A stretch of DNA of 64,000 nt, taken from NCBI GenBank assembly GCA_963281255.1, contig OY725496.1:4007723-4071722 (forward strand), written 5' to 3'. Each line of letters opens with the position of its first letter. The stretch's first letter is position 1. Shown here piece after piece: positions 10,711 to 21,786 of this stretch. The DNA is from Aphrocallistes beatrix (lineage: Eukaryota; Porifera; Hexactinellida; Sceptrulophora; Aphrocallistidae). The position numbers and the translations under genes are program-made. The notes under the pieces are model-generated. The model made no database searches. It had not been told where the DNA came from and was given only the letters and a program-made list of their open reading frames with translations.

Positions 10711-12668
10711 GTAAATTAATTCTTTATTCTGTTTTTTTGTTGTTGTTTAATTCATGATTTAAATCATAGAAAGCATTCAATTATTAGCATAGGTATCTGT
10801 ATGTGCATGCAGTGTAAACTCTAGCAGTATACTTGAGGAAGGAAATTAATCAATTTATCTTATCTAATCCACGTATACTATAATTAAAACTCAATTGTTT
10901 GTTTGTTTGTTTGTATGTCCAGACGTCTAGAACAACTGGCAAGTTTTAGAAATATTATCTGTGTGTGATTCATATTAACTCCTTTAACACAATAATTTTA
11001 TTTAACAGATAATTTGTCCAGGTCAAGAAATAAGTATTATTATAGTTGTATTTATTATTTAGATGTGTCTGAAACTAGGATCAAGGGATCTTATATTTCA
11101 GTTAGTTACATACATATATTCGATCAAAATATCGCTTTTTTTCAAATATTTTATTGTGTAGAATTCTATTTTCATACTTTAAACTTATAATGGGCAAAGG
11201 TTTCATGATTTTTTAGCATAAATACTGCCTTTTTTTGTATCTGTGGTTGGTGGTGCACTTATTTTTTTAGAAAGTGAAATTTTTTCTTTATCATGCATTG
11301 TGCTTGTACTTATACAGAACAGGTACAGGGAATATATTGACGAATCATTGCTTGATAGATGTACATATTTTGTTATAGGGTAAACCGGAAAGCAATCAAT
11401 TTGAAGAGGGGAGTGAGTATTTTGAAGACGTGACTTCTCGATATATCAGAGAAGGAATATACATCCGTTATAGTAGCGACACAGAAATTAGATTGGACTT
11501 CGCTCAATTCTACTTCTACCGTCCTTATACAATGATAGTCGGCAATACAACTATGACGGTATAATAAATGAAATTGAATATTTATCTGAAATATTTCGAA
11601 AAGTTTATGTTGTTTTCTTCTGTTTAGATTCCAGAAAGAACTCATTATTTTTATACTAAAGATGCTCAAAATGTGGAACAGTGTCATAAACTATCGATTA
11701 GTAGTGAATATGCCTACCATAAGCCAGGTGTTTCTGATGGCTATACTTGTCGATTCAATTTCGTTGAAGGGTGGAAAAACCTTGTGGGTCATGGCGGAGT
11801 TCCTGTTAACTACTGCACTCGGAGTGTCAGTACCGATCATGGTAATGGATTTTACTATTATAATCACTAATCGAGTTATTATTACAATGAATACCGTATT
11901 CCAATAAGTTAATACAGCTTAAAAAGAAATTCTTTGACATTTTTTCATAATTTATATTCACTTTTGATTTATTAATTAAACACTAATATTGGTCGGACTT
12001 CTTGTGTGTACAATATATGACCTCCTTTCAGAAATCAATTCCATCATTCTAAAGCATCTGTGTTTTGTAGGTACAATGGATGTGTATAAGACTGTGACTA
12101 GTGAACACTGCTATCCAGTACGACGGAGTGAAATCAAGAAAAATACAAGTTCTTTTAATCGAATCGAGATTATAGAAGAAAGAAGGTAATACAATTTGTC
12201 AGTTGATCAAGATTATCCTATTTTTAAGAGGAATATTTTCAAGAGATTTACGATGTAAATGTAAATTAAGCGTATTTTCTCCTAATTTTTCCAATATTTG
12301 CACTGAAAAAGTGGTCAATGCTGATTTTTACGATCGTAACAAAGTCCAAATATTCACACTTTGGAGGGTGCTGAATATCCAATAACTCGCTACTACTAAA
12401 TGGAGGAAGATGAGACTGAGCTCAATTTGAACTGATTCGAAATTAACCCGATTCGGACTGGGGATTTTTGCTGACTCATTTCCGGTTAAGTCATTTTGGG
12501 CGGAGAAACCCTAAAAGTGTGGGGTATATTCTATAAATAGAATTGACCCCTAGGCAGAATCGGGTTTAACAGCGTTTATAGCCATTTATTCCTTATTTTT
12601 CTAGGTATTTTAATTGGTATGATCCTGTCGTTCTACCAGACCTTCCTGCTGCATGTACGGGCGTCTAA
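10616..12668 (+). CDS. Small secreted cysteine-containing protein, ependymin-related/LVN1.2-like family, copy B
   Basis: Five exons mirror those of the gene at 1536-5353: 10616-10710, about 11393-11558, 11628-11841, 12071-12185, 12605-12668, about 217 residues. The signal peptide is nearly identical (MKYVCIAVASLLILCTSAL). Exon 2 has YFEDVTSRYI and FYRPYTMIVG, exon 3 SDGYTCRFNFVEGW, exon 4 SEHCYPVRRSEIK, and the last exon YFNWYDPVVLPDLPAAC. Only the signal exon is almost unchanged between copies; the mature protein is about half different, a pattern seen in secreted families that diversify. The exon 2 acceptor is the weakest call, because the obvious AG at 11378 would cause a stop in frame. 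A broken duplicate of exon 2 lies at about 12940-13030. Confidence 0.6.
12470..12560 (+). repeat. Dispersed short repeat, related to 325-423
   Basis: The stretch with TCATTTTGGGCGGAGAAACC and CTATAAATAGAATTGACCCC resembles 340-420, which has CCATTTTGGGCGGGGAAGCC and CTATAAATAGAAAAGACCCC. Both lie in introns of the secreted-protein genes (the other copy is in the truncated minus-strand gene). Confidence 0.6.
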
Positions 12669-12939
12669 AGCAGCGATTCAGCTTCACATGAACTCTATGT
12701 TATTCCATAATGTATATGATATCTAGCCCCGATGCATATTACGTCCTACTTTCCTAATTTAAGTGATTATATTTTAAAAGTACCGATTATTTGTGTATAT
12801 GTGTGTGAGTCATTGTTTCCTTATAAGATTTATATCTCGCCAATAAGATGAGGTAGAAGTGAAAATTTTACTTTATCATACACTATCTGTAGAGTACAGG
12901 AAAATATTGATGAATAAATTGTTTGGTGGAGCGATGTAT

Positions 12940-13030
12940 TTTGTTATAATTAAATGCTGTTTAACTCGAGATTGCAAATAATGATCTAGAGGAGGGAATC
13001 GAGTACTTTGATGACCAGACTTCCTAAATT
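12940..13030 (+). pseudogene. Broken duplicate of exon 2 of the secreted-protein gene
   Basis: After an ATGTATTTTGTTATA stretch matching the acceptor region at 11360-11378, the frame reads EEGIEYFDDQTS and then stops at TAA. The intact exon reads EEGSEYFEDVTS. No donor or downstream exons follow, so this is a decayed exon copy left downstream of the gene. Confidence 0.6.
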
Positions 13031-13623
13031 TTAAGGAAAGGGAAATGCCATCATAGTATAATCACTAATGCTTGAAAATTTAATTTGCCATTATCATAAT
13101 ATAATATTCCAAATCAGAATAATTCTGATCGAAATCTAGCATGCACATATTTTGAACAGTTATTTGAGCATATTAATTAATATAATTATATAAAATAATG
13201 AAATAATTGTAAAATCATTAAGATAATTTGTTCCAGGATTACTTTCTCAGTATAAGAAAGTACGTACGTAAATGAATTGAATATTTAACATCTAGATTTG
13301 TGAAATAACATCTCCAACGCGGATAATAATACCACCGAACCTGGGGCTGGACTGGCCCACCCCAGAGTCAAAAAAGGCGGGCTAGTATGGGGTACCCGAA
13401 TTGAGCTGTTGCGAGAAATTCTTAGGCACATATAAAAGAACCATGGATGTGTAACTTGTGTGAAATTGCGTGAAATGAGACATCCACTTAGAATCCTTAG
13501 CAAGCTCTGATCTAATATTAAGCAACTTGTAGCTCCTAGTACAGAATGATATTTCACAAAACGTTTTGATTCCAAATCCTATACTATCTCTAGGATCACC
13601 ATATACATTATTGAGTTAATTGT

Positions 13624-14265
13624 TAACAAGCACACTTCGCTTGCTTGCGCTGCGCGACTTGCAGACACTTCGTGTCCACAGAGTCGCCCTGCGGGCGCCT
13701 GGAATTACCCAATCCAGCCTATTTTGTTAATTTATATAAATATTTTAAACAAAGGTTAACAAATATTTATCATATCGATCAGAAAATATAATATCCGAAT
13801 TCTACACCCATAAAAACCATATGTCAACCGTTGGAAGCTAGTCTCTAGTCCATTTTTGTAACTTTTTTACTTTATGTATCTTGTAAACAAAAGTAAACAA
13901 ATTGATTATCGAATTTACTCGAAATATGATATTCGAAATCTACACCCCTGAAAACCTCATGTCAACCGTTGAAAGCAAGTTTCTAGCATATTTTTGAGAT
14001 TTGTTTACTTTATGTCCTACTGTAAACAAAAGTAAACAAATAATTTATCATATAGACCTGAAAATACGATATTCGAAATCTACACCCCTAAAAACCCCAT
14101 GTCAACCTTTGGAAGCTAGTCTCTAGCATATTTTTCAAAATTCGTCAAATAGTGTGAAAATATGTATACTTGTATAAAGGTGTGAAAATACGCACAATAA
14201 TCTTTTTTATTGCTATACATTATGATACAATTAAGATATCAAACATAAGTTGTGGCTTTGAAGTA
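13624..14265 (-). mobile_element. Repeat family A, reverse-oriented copy, truncated
   Basis: It begins with the GC-rich terminal module (AAGCACACTTCGCTTGCTTG, then GACACTTCGTGTCCAC and CGCCCTGCGGGCGCC) and continues into repeated units holding TGTCAACCGTTGGAAGCTAG and TTTGTTTACTTTATGTATC. It is the reverse complement of the fuller copies at 14524-15527 and 30605-31524. Its other end is lost at the satellite from about 14270. There is no coding capacity. Confidence 0.75.
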
Positions 14266-14269
14266 TTGG

Positions 14270-14475
14270 TTTGCGACATGTCGCGTTTTAATTTGCGACA
14301 TGTCGCGTTTGATTTGCGACATGCCGCGTTTTGAAAACGAATTTGCGACATGTCGCGTTTGATTTGCGACATGTCGCGTCATGTCACGTCATGTCGCGTC
14401 ATGTCACGTCATGTCGCGTCATGTCACGTCATGTCGCGTCATGTCACGTCATGTCGCGTCATGTCGCAAAATGTG
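14270..14475 (+). repeat. Satellite array of ATGTCACGTC/ATGTCGCGTC units
   Basis: Several degenerate units (TTTGCGACATGTCGCG) are followed by about ten copies of a 10-base unit alternating ATGTCACGTC and ATGTCGCGTC. Open frames through it encode only repeated residues and are not genes. Confidence 0.9.
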
Positions 14476-14523
14476 CTAGAAACTTCCTTTCAACGGTTGG
14501 CATTGTGTTTTCAGGGGTGTATA

Positions 14524-15527
14524 TCTTATATATTAAAATGCTAGGATTTTTTTTTTGTTTGTTTGTCCGAATTGATTGAAGAATTGGCAAGTCGTAGAGA
14601 TATGAAAATTGACAAGTAGGTGTCAAATGATATGACTACGATTAAGTTCTAAGATCTATGCGAAATTTTCACACCTTTTCTATACAAAATTAATGACTAC
14701 ACTATCACAATGGAAATTATTGTACGACACTCCAATAGATCGTCATTATTAATAATACTTCAAAGCTACAACTTATGTTTAATATCTTAAATGTATTATA
14801 GTGTATAGCAATTAAAAAATATGCATATTTTCACACCTACATATACATATTTTCACACCATTTGATGAATTTTGAAAATAATGCTAAAGACTAGCTTCCA
14901 ACGGTTGATATGGGGTTTTCAGAGGAATAAATTTAGAATATCATATTTTCGAGTAGATTTTAAAATTAATTTGTTTACTTTTGTTTACAGTAGATACATA
15001 AAGTAAACAAATCTCAAAAATCTGCTAGAAACTTGCTTTCAACGGTTGACATGTGGTTTTCAGGGGTGTATATTTCGAATATCATATTTTCAGATCTATA
15101 TGAGAAATTATTTGTTTACATTAGATACATAAAGTAAACAAATCTCAAAAATCTGCTAGAAACTTGCTTTCAACGGTTGACATGGGGTTTTCAGGGGTGT
15201 AGATTTCGAATATCATATTTTCAGATCTATATGAGAAATTATTTGTTTACTTTAGTTTACATTAGATACATAAAGTAAACAAATCTCAAAAATCTGCTAG
15301 AAACTTGCTTTCAACGGTTGACATGGGGTTTTTAGTGCTGTAGATTTCGAATATTATATTTTCGGATCCATATGAGAAATTATTCGTCGACCTTTGTTTA
15401 CAATATTTATATAAAGGAAAAAATTCCAAAATATGTTAGATTGAGTTACTCCAGGCGCCCGCAGGGCGACTCTGTGGACACGCAGTGTCCGCAAGCCGCG
15501 CAGCGCACTCAAGCGAAGCGTGCTTGT
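14524..15527 (+). mobile_element. Repeat family A, full-length-looking non-autonomous element
   Basis: Left end TCTTATATATTAAAATGCTA, then a (TTTG)n run, then GTCCGAATTGATTGAAGAAT. The middle holds four internal tandem units of about 130-140 bases, each with CAACGGTTGAC and a pair of TTTGTTTAC / GTAAACAAA blocks. The right end is GC-rich and palindromic (CGCCCGCAGGGCG, GGACACGCAGTGTCC, AAGCGAAGCGTGCTTGTA). There is no coding region. Unlike TIR elements the two ends differ, and the right end is a set of hairpins, which suggests a Helitron/Helentron-type non-autonomous element. This class is inferred only. Confidence 0.7.
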
Positions 15528-16005
15528 ATATTAAAATGCTAGAATTTTTTTAACTTTTTGTTTGTTTGTTTGTCCGAATTGATTGAAGAATTGGCAAGTC
15601 GTAGAGATACGAAAATTGGCATGTAGGTGTCAAATGTTGAATCTACGACTAAGTTCGAAGATCTAAGCAAAATTTTCACACCTGCAAAAAAATGGAAAAC
15701 AATTTTTCACATCTTTATATACAATACTATGTACGGCTTCACTCTCTCAATAGAAATCATTGTACGACACTATTGTAGGCTGTCATTATTATTAATGCTA
15801 GAAAGCAATTACTTATATAGATATCTCAATTATATTATAGTGTAGTGTGGAAATTTCGCTTAGATCTTAGAACTTAATCGTAGTCATATTATTTGACATC
15901 TGCTTGCCAATTTTCATATCCCTACGACTTGCCAATTTTTCAATCAATTCGGACAAACACACAAAAAAATCCTAGCGTTTTAATATATAAGATAGCCGCA
16001 AGAAT
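15525..16005. mobile_element. Family A left ends arranged as an inverted pair
   Basis: The left-end module (TATTAAAATGCTAG, GTCCGAATTGATTGAAGAAT) occurs at 15525 in forward and at about 15935-16003 in reverse orientation (CAATTCGGACAAAC ... GCGTTTTAATATATAAGAT). It abuts the right end of the previous copy. The result is a foldback of about 480 bases. Confidence 0.7.
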
Positions 16006-16173
16006 CCTTATAACTTATAACTACAAAATAGAACCAAATCATCATGTTTTGTGAAATATCATTCTGTAATATAACGCAAGTTGTAAATCCATGGTTCCTG
16101 CCTCAGAATTTCACGCAGCAGAACCGATTATTACTCGGTTTATAAGGAGCCGACAGCGACAGGGCGGGCGTAT

Positions 16174-16201
16174 GATGCATACACACACACACACACACAC
16201 A
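16174..16201 (+). repeat. (CA)n microsatellite
   Basis: About thirteen CA dinucleotides in a row. Confidence 0.9.
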
Positions 16202-16458
16202 ACTTGATAGAGCCTGGCAGCACTAATCAATGTATTTCTTTCTAGCTAAGAGGAAGTAAATCCAGGATTATTCTCCATAATCCAATGATTGCTAATAATA
16301 ATGGTGACCTCATGGCTACGAATAACTACGTAGTACGTATTTATAATTGCTTCTAGGCAGTCACTAGTCTCCCTATGGATCTCTAGTCCAAAGGTCCAGC
16401 TCAATCAGCCAGTTTCAGTGCAACTAACCTGAAAGTGATCAGATTGCTATCTCCAAGT

Positions 16459-16466
16459 TATATAAA
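16459..16466 (+). promoter_or_regulatory. TATA box-like element of the IP3 3-kinase gene
   Basis: TATATAAA lies about 50 bases upstream of the start codon at 16512, in the expected place for a short leader. A pyrimidine-rich stretch ending in AG (CTTTCTCTGCATCTAG) separates it from the ATG, which may instead be a splice acceptor. Confidence 0.4.
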
Positions 16467-16511
16467 CGGATTGGCTTGCTACTCCCAAACTACTTTCTCT
16501 GCATCTAGATA

Positions 16512-19500
16512 ATGGCTGAACGTTTACCTGGATTATTCCTTCAGGAAGATGCACGCCCTTTTATTGGATTCAACAGATCTCACACCGTAGTCCTACCCTA
16601 TCGACACAGTATTGCCACCACCAAGTCGAGTGATCTCGAAGATACTCTCACCAACAAGTACTTGTCCTGCCCTGAAAGTTTGAATTACCTCACTTCTCAA
16701 GCTAGTTATGAATTTATTTCTCCATCCAAGAGACATCCAACTATGTCAGAAACGCGTAATAACTCGGAGACAGATTCAACTCTGCGAGAAGAAATCGTAG
16801 GACTCTCAGCCCAAACTGAAGTTGTGCATACGCTCACTGAGAGCTTAGAAGACATATTTGCTGAACCGCGACCTGCGAAAACGGACAATCAAAGCATATT
16901 GAGTCCCACCTCCCAAGAGATGTGCAGCTTCCCCCTACCGCCTCCAAACCACAAACGTCATAATGTCGAGGATTCAGATCTCAATTCGGATTTCAGTACC
17001 TCCGTGGATACATCTCCATTAAATGCATCGGATTCCTCCATGAGTGCTTCCAACTCTGACTTCTCATCCACTGAACAAAAAGACAGCAAACCACACGTAA
17101 AAAAAGCAAAGGAAAGTGTAAGTATCATTTCAAGTTATTTTTTGAGTAGAAATCTTCATTTAACTAAATGACCTAAGTGCTTCGGTCAAACCAACGCAAA
17201 CCAACGCATGCTCTGCAGGCAATTATGCGTAGAATGCAGTTGGATTGTTTGGTTGAATGTAGAAGTGTCGTAATTCCATATGCTTGAATAGAATAAAAGT
17301 TCTCCTTTCTTATTTAAATAGTTGAATAACAGGAATTTTCTGAATTCCAGATAGAGCCTAGCAGATACCACCTCTAGAGATCTAATTTAAAAAGCAGTAA
17401 AGTTTGCTTGTCACTTGATTACTTATTCCTTAAAATTTAACATTCCAGGCATAATATTTGTTATAGCCATACTTACCAAAATACATATTCAAGTAGCTAC
17501 ACCCTCGAAAACCCGAGATGAACAAATGAGACCCAATCTCTTACTTCTGCGCTACATTAAGATTCAAAGCTCGCAGTGTTTAGAAATGTTCTGTCATTCT
17601 CCTCCAATTATTTTTGTTATTATAAGAGTGCTGTTCTGCGGTGAAGAGAAATCGTTCTAATTGGGAAATTTTACTTTATGCCTGCGCAGAGTAGAAATGT
17701 TTCTACTTAGCTCGAATCAAAACCATTTTGAACAATTTGAAATTTTTCTTTTTTAGAAATTCCTCTTAAATTGCATGTTCTGATTTGACGCACTGGAATT
17801 TATGATACGCTGTTATGATTTATTTGGTGGCCATTTTAATGATTGAAGATTGTACAATAGTAGAACACATGCCACATCACTCCTTGATTAGTTTTTTTCT
17901 TTTTTTAACTTAATTTAACATATTGCAAAATAACTGGGTTATTTTTGGTTAGGAATAATATACATATTTGGAGAGAACCCAAAATTTGGATTTCTTCCAT
18001 ACTGATGTAGCATGATCTAGCATTAATTGCATATATTAGTATGCATAATGTGACAATTATGGTCCATGTTGTGTCAGTAGGAATTCCTAATGATTCTTGA
18101 ACTGAGTATAAAAGCTAGTGGAGATGCGAATTATTGCAAATATCTTAAATATATATCTTTTAGTGGCTGAAGGTTCGCCGAATGATAATGTGGTCTCCTT
18201 TTGTTCAAATTTACAAGAAAAAGTACCCCTGGATTCAACTCGCAGGCCATCATGGTAAAGTATTTCTACTTCTAAAGCGTGCTATGGAATGGAAATGTTA
18301 GGTATAATGCAACTTCACCTTTCTCTAGGTAATTTTCGTCAGGGTATAGAAGTTGGAACGATTCTGAAAAAGATGTGTTTACTTGAAAAAAATGCCCTGG
18401 AGAAATTGAATGAAGATCCCTTCTTGAAAGGATTCGTGCCAGAGTACTCAGGAATGCACTCCATCAATGGAGAAGGTAATGTTTGTTTAACAGCAGAATA
18501 ACATCCATTTTGAAATTGACTAATCAAGTAATTATGAATAAGACAATTATCAACGTTTATAATTCGTCACACCATTGGGGAAGATTTCAATTTTTAAACT
18601 GCTCACTTCCTGATATTCAAGTCGGTTCCTTGTAAGTAATGAAATAGAATTCCAACCTCCTTGAAAGCTTTCTACTCTATCTTCTGTTTCATGTTCAAGG
18701 GTTTTCCATTACAGCATAGTGCAATGCTAAATGCCTTCGAGTTTAATCTTTCAATTTCGACACCCTCCTGCTCTTCATTCATAATGCTCGCACAGTGGCT
18801 TTACAATGAAAGTTCAATCAAACTTTCAATGTTATTCAGGATAACCTATTCGATTAATATTTATATTGAAGATGCAGTAATATTCATAACGTGTTAGCAT
18901 ATTGAAATTTTTAATTTATTGTCCAACCTAAGGTGACGAATTCTTCCTAAGACAATGGACTTCCTTCTTGGTATTCCCCAGTCGCATCTCGAAAGGATGT
19001 GAATGCTAAGTTAAAAGTAAATTATCCCAAATTATTCAGATTATTTTGTAAATAACCGCAACGTTCATTCGTGATCATCGCGAAGTTTTGAGATTTGATA
19101 GAAACCGTATTTCTGATTTCTTAGGTGAATTATTGATTTTTTAAAAATAAATGGAATAATGAAGTGATTGGCCTGGGCTATCAAAGCACAGGTTTTGAAC
19201 TAACAACCTCTACCCACGTACCTACCTAGTACATTTATGCTTCCGAATCGCTAATTTGTTTAATTCAGTTGTAACATTCTAGACTACATTGCGATGCAAG
19301 ATTTGCTCCGAGAATTCGAAAAACCATCTCTTATGGACATAAAAATTGGGTTGAGGTCAGTTGTACTTTAATTATTTTGTATCTGGGGACTCTTTTTAAT
19401 CTAAATAACATTTGTTTAGAACCTTTAATGAAGATGAAATCGTTCACTCTCGACACAAAATCAAATGGCGCCAGGTAGTTGGTTGATTGTTAAAATGTTC

Positions 19501-20616
19501 TTACCAAACGAAATTTTATTTACAATATATTCTAGGATTTATACGATAAAATGTGTGCAATCGATCCGAAGGCTCCAACTGAAGAGGAGAACGAGATAAC
19601 GGCCATCTCCAAGTACCGCTACATGAGATTCAGAGAGTCCCTCACATCCACCATTGATTTTGGATTCAGAATAGAAGGAATGAAAGTAAGTAATGTGAGT
19701 GGATATAATTCATTAGCTTTTGACGACACAGATCAGAATATAATATCCCTATTAATTCGTTCCTATTAACAGAATGTAGATGGTCTCTCGAAGGATTTTA
19801 AAACTCTCAAAGATAAAGACAGGATTGTTGAATCCATCCTCGAATTCTCTTGCTTCGACAAAAATGTTTTGGTGAGTACACAGTGCTAGTGCAGTGGGAG
19901 AAGTGGCGTAGCTAAGATTTAACATGTGGTGGTCGCTGTGTCACATTGAGGTGGTGATGTATATTTGAATGAGATCATTAACAATCCTCTCAAACTCTCC
20001 AATCTCGTCGTGTGACACTATTTAAGACGAAGTGTTACGATATCACTACATAACTCTTCAATTCTAACGATTTGTATAGCAATGCATGTCAAATGTTTAT
20101 GTGCCTGCTACCTGCGCACCAACTTGGCTAAGCCTCTGGAGACACATAAGGAATTAAATCACTTCAATCGGGATTATCTCTGACATGTAAATGCATTCTA
20201 TAGGAGATGTATATAACGAGAATTAAAGATCTTCTTGTCAGGCTGGAACAATCTCCTTTTGTTGAAAAGAATCAGGTATGGTTGCTTACTGGTCTAGTGA
20301 GGTCCTCTGTTTGGGACTACCTAATCACTGTCTGTCTTAGTTGGTAGGTTCATCTCTACTCTTCGTCCACAGCAAATATCTACATCCAGTGAGAGCTAAC
20401 ATTTGGATGATTGACTTTGGGAAGACAACGCCCGTTCCGCCTAGAACCAAGATAAACCACAGGTCTGAGTGGAAACCGGGGAACTACGAGGATGGTTACT
20501 TGTTCGGAATTGATAATGTGTTAAAGATTTTTGAACGCGCTCACTTAATAGCTATCGGAGAAACTGCCATATTCCGTGCTTCAAGTTTTTCAAAAGACAA
20601 AGAAATAAATTCTTAA
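16512..20616 (+). CDS. ITPK: Inositol-1,4,5-trisphosphate 3-kinase
   Basis: Nine exons with agreeing phases: 16512-17117, 18164-18254, 18329-18475, 19283-19355, 19420-19474, 19536-19685, 19773-19871, 20204-20275, 20341-20616; about 522 residues. The enzyme uses ATP to turn Ins(1,4,5)P3 into Ins(1,3,4,5)P4, ending calcium-release signals. Exon 1 is a Ser/Thr-rich N-terminal region of about 202 residues, probably disordered. Exon 2 starts the catalytic domain with [20 protein letters not shown], typical of the family. Exon 4 has PSLMDIKIG, matching the PxxxDxKxG inositol-phosphate kinase signature. The last exon has [11 protein letters not shown], the metal-binding motif, and ends in the family's helical tail. 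The [10 protein letters not shown] segment overlaps the calmodulin-binding area of animal homologues. All key motifs are present. Confidence 0.92.
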
Positions 20617-21060
20617 GATCCTTTCTTGGATTCCTATTTTAATTTAAAGTTATTTTCTTGTACTATTGTTCCGCATTATGCGGTTCTTTCATTAGTTTCA
20701 TCATTATATGCTTTACGATTACAATTAATTGTTAGCATCAAATACTCTAACTCAACTGTTCGTACTAGTTTGATGATATTAAGAATGAATCTGACTGAAA
20801 GTTTAATTAGTGGGAGGTGTTTGGGGGTAAAGAATTAATCATATCCCAGGGAGATACTTACTTGGGTTGACTGAATAAGTCGAATTATCAAAACTTTGGA
20901 ATAAAGGCGAACAAATGTAATACTGGAAAAAGGAAGTGGCTAACATACAAGTTAGATCTACTACGCTAAGAAAATCACTTAGAGAAATGTAGAAGTGGAC
21001 TCTAAATATTTCAAGTTCGAAAAAGCAAATGCAACATAGAATATCTAAAACCTATTCGTA
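20617..21060. other. Intergenic, no gene seen
   Basis: This is AT-rich spacer between the 3' ends of the convergent kinase and ELKS-like genes. The short frames lack start or splice support. Confidence 0.5.
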
Positions 21061-21063
21061 CTA

Positions 21064-21563
21064 CAGTTGAAACCGGGTTTTTTTGACACCCCATTTACAC
21101 GCAAAAATGTCCAAAAACCCCGATTGTAAAAAAAACCCAGTGTTGCGCATTCCACTACGAAGAAAATATATTTTAGAGGTCATAGTAAGAATTATTAAGT
21201 ATGTAAAGGTTAATTTCTTGACTCCGTAGTCCTTGGCAATTGCCGTCAGAGGGTAACCCTTGTCGAGACGCAGGACTATCTCGTGCCTTTCCGTCAGTGT
21301 CAGACGTTTCTGTTTTGTTATGGATGTCATGAACTAATTGCTGAAAATTGGGTGTCAAAAAAACACGGTGTCAACTGTACATAAAACTCAGATTTTTACA
21401 CCAACAATTGTCAAAAAATACCGATTGTCAAATAAACCCAGTGTCAAAAAAAACCGATGGAAATTCTATAGTAGAAACATGAAAAAAACAATATGCAGCA
21501 AAATATGTCAAAAAAATATGATTGTCAAAAAAACCCAGTGTAAAAAAAACCCGGTTTCGACTG
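21064..21563 (-). mobile_element. Truncated pogo/Tigger-like DNA transposon
   Basis: Ends CAGTTGAAACCGGGTTTTTT and AAAAACCCGGTTTCGACTG are inverted repeats, each next to a TA, as expected for Tc1/mariner-pogo insertion. Between about 21200 and 21330 on the minus strand a short frame reads KRLTLTERHEIVLRLDKGYP and AIAKDYGV, matching the CENP-B-type helix-turn-helix at the start of pogo transposases. The catalytic region is gone and extra end-like fragments (near 21352 and 21440) suggest nested deletions. It is not autonomous. Confidence 0.75.
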
Positions 21564-21786
21564 TAGGAATCAATTATGATGGAGATGTTAATTAGATTGT
21601 AATATAAGGACGATAATCTGATCTTAATCCATTCATTAGTTAGAACACTCATACTAATTCCCTTGATTTGATTCTTGAAAAGTTTTTTGTATATTTCAAT
21701 TAAATAAATGTGTATTGTACATATGAATAATATATAAAATGTCAGATGAAAGAGTGATCAAATATTGCAGTTATTTAAAATTTTAA

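Noticed and set aside
14331-14579. Open frames with HVASCHVMSRHV-type repeats
   Set aside because: They are translations of the 10-base satellite and have no gene features.
17118-18163. Extra exons in intron 1 of the IP3 3-kinase
   Set aside because: Exon 1 and exon 2 join in phase 0 and give a normal domain start; frames in the intron lack paired splice sites.
19140-19260. tRNA-like B-box (complement of the stretch near 19190)
   Set aside because: No A box at the right distance and no cloverleaf could be drawn.
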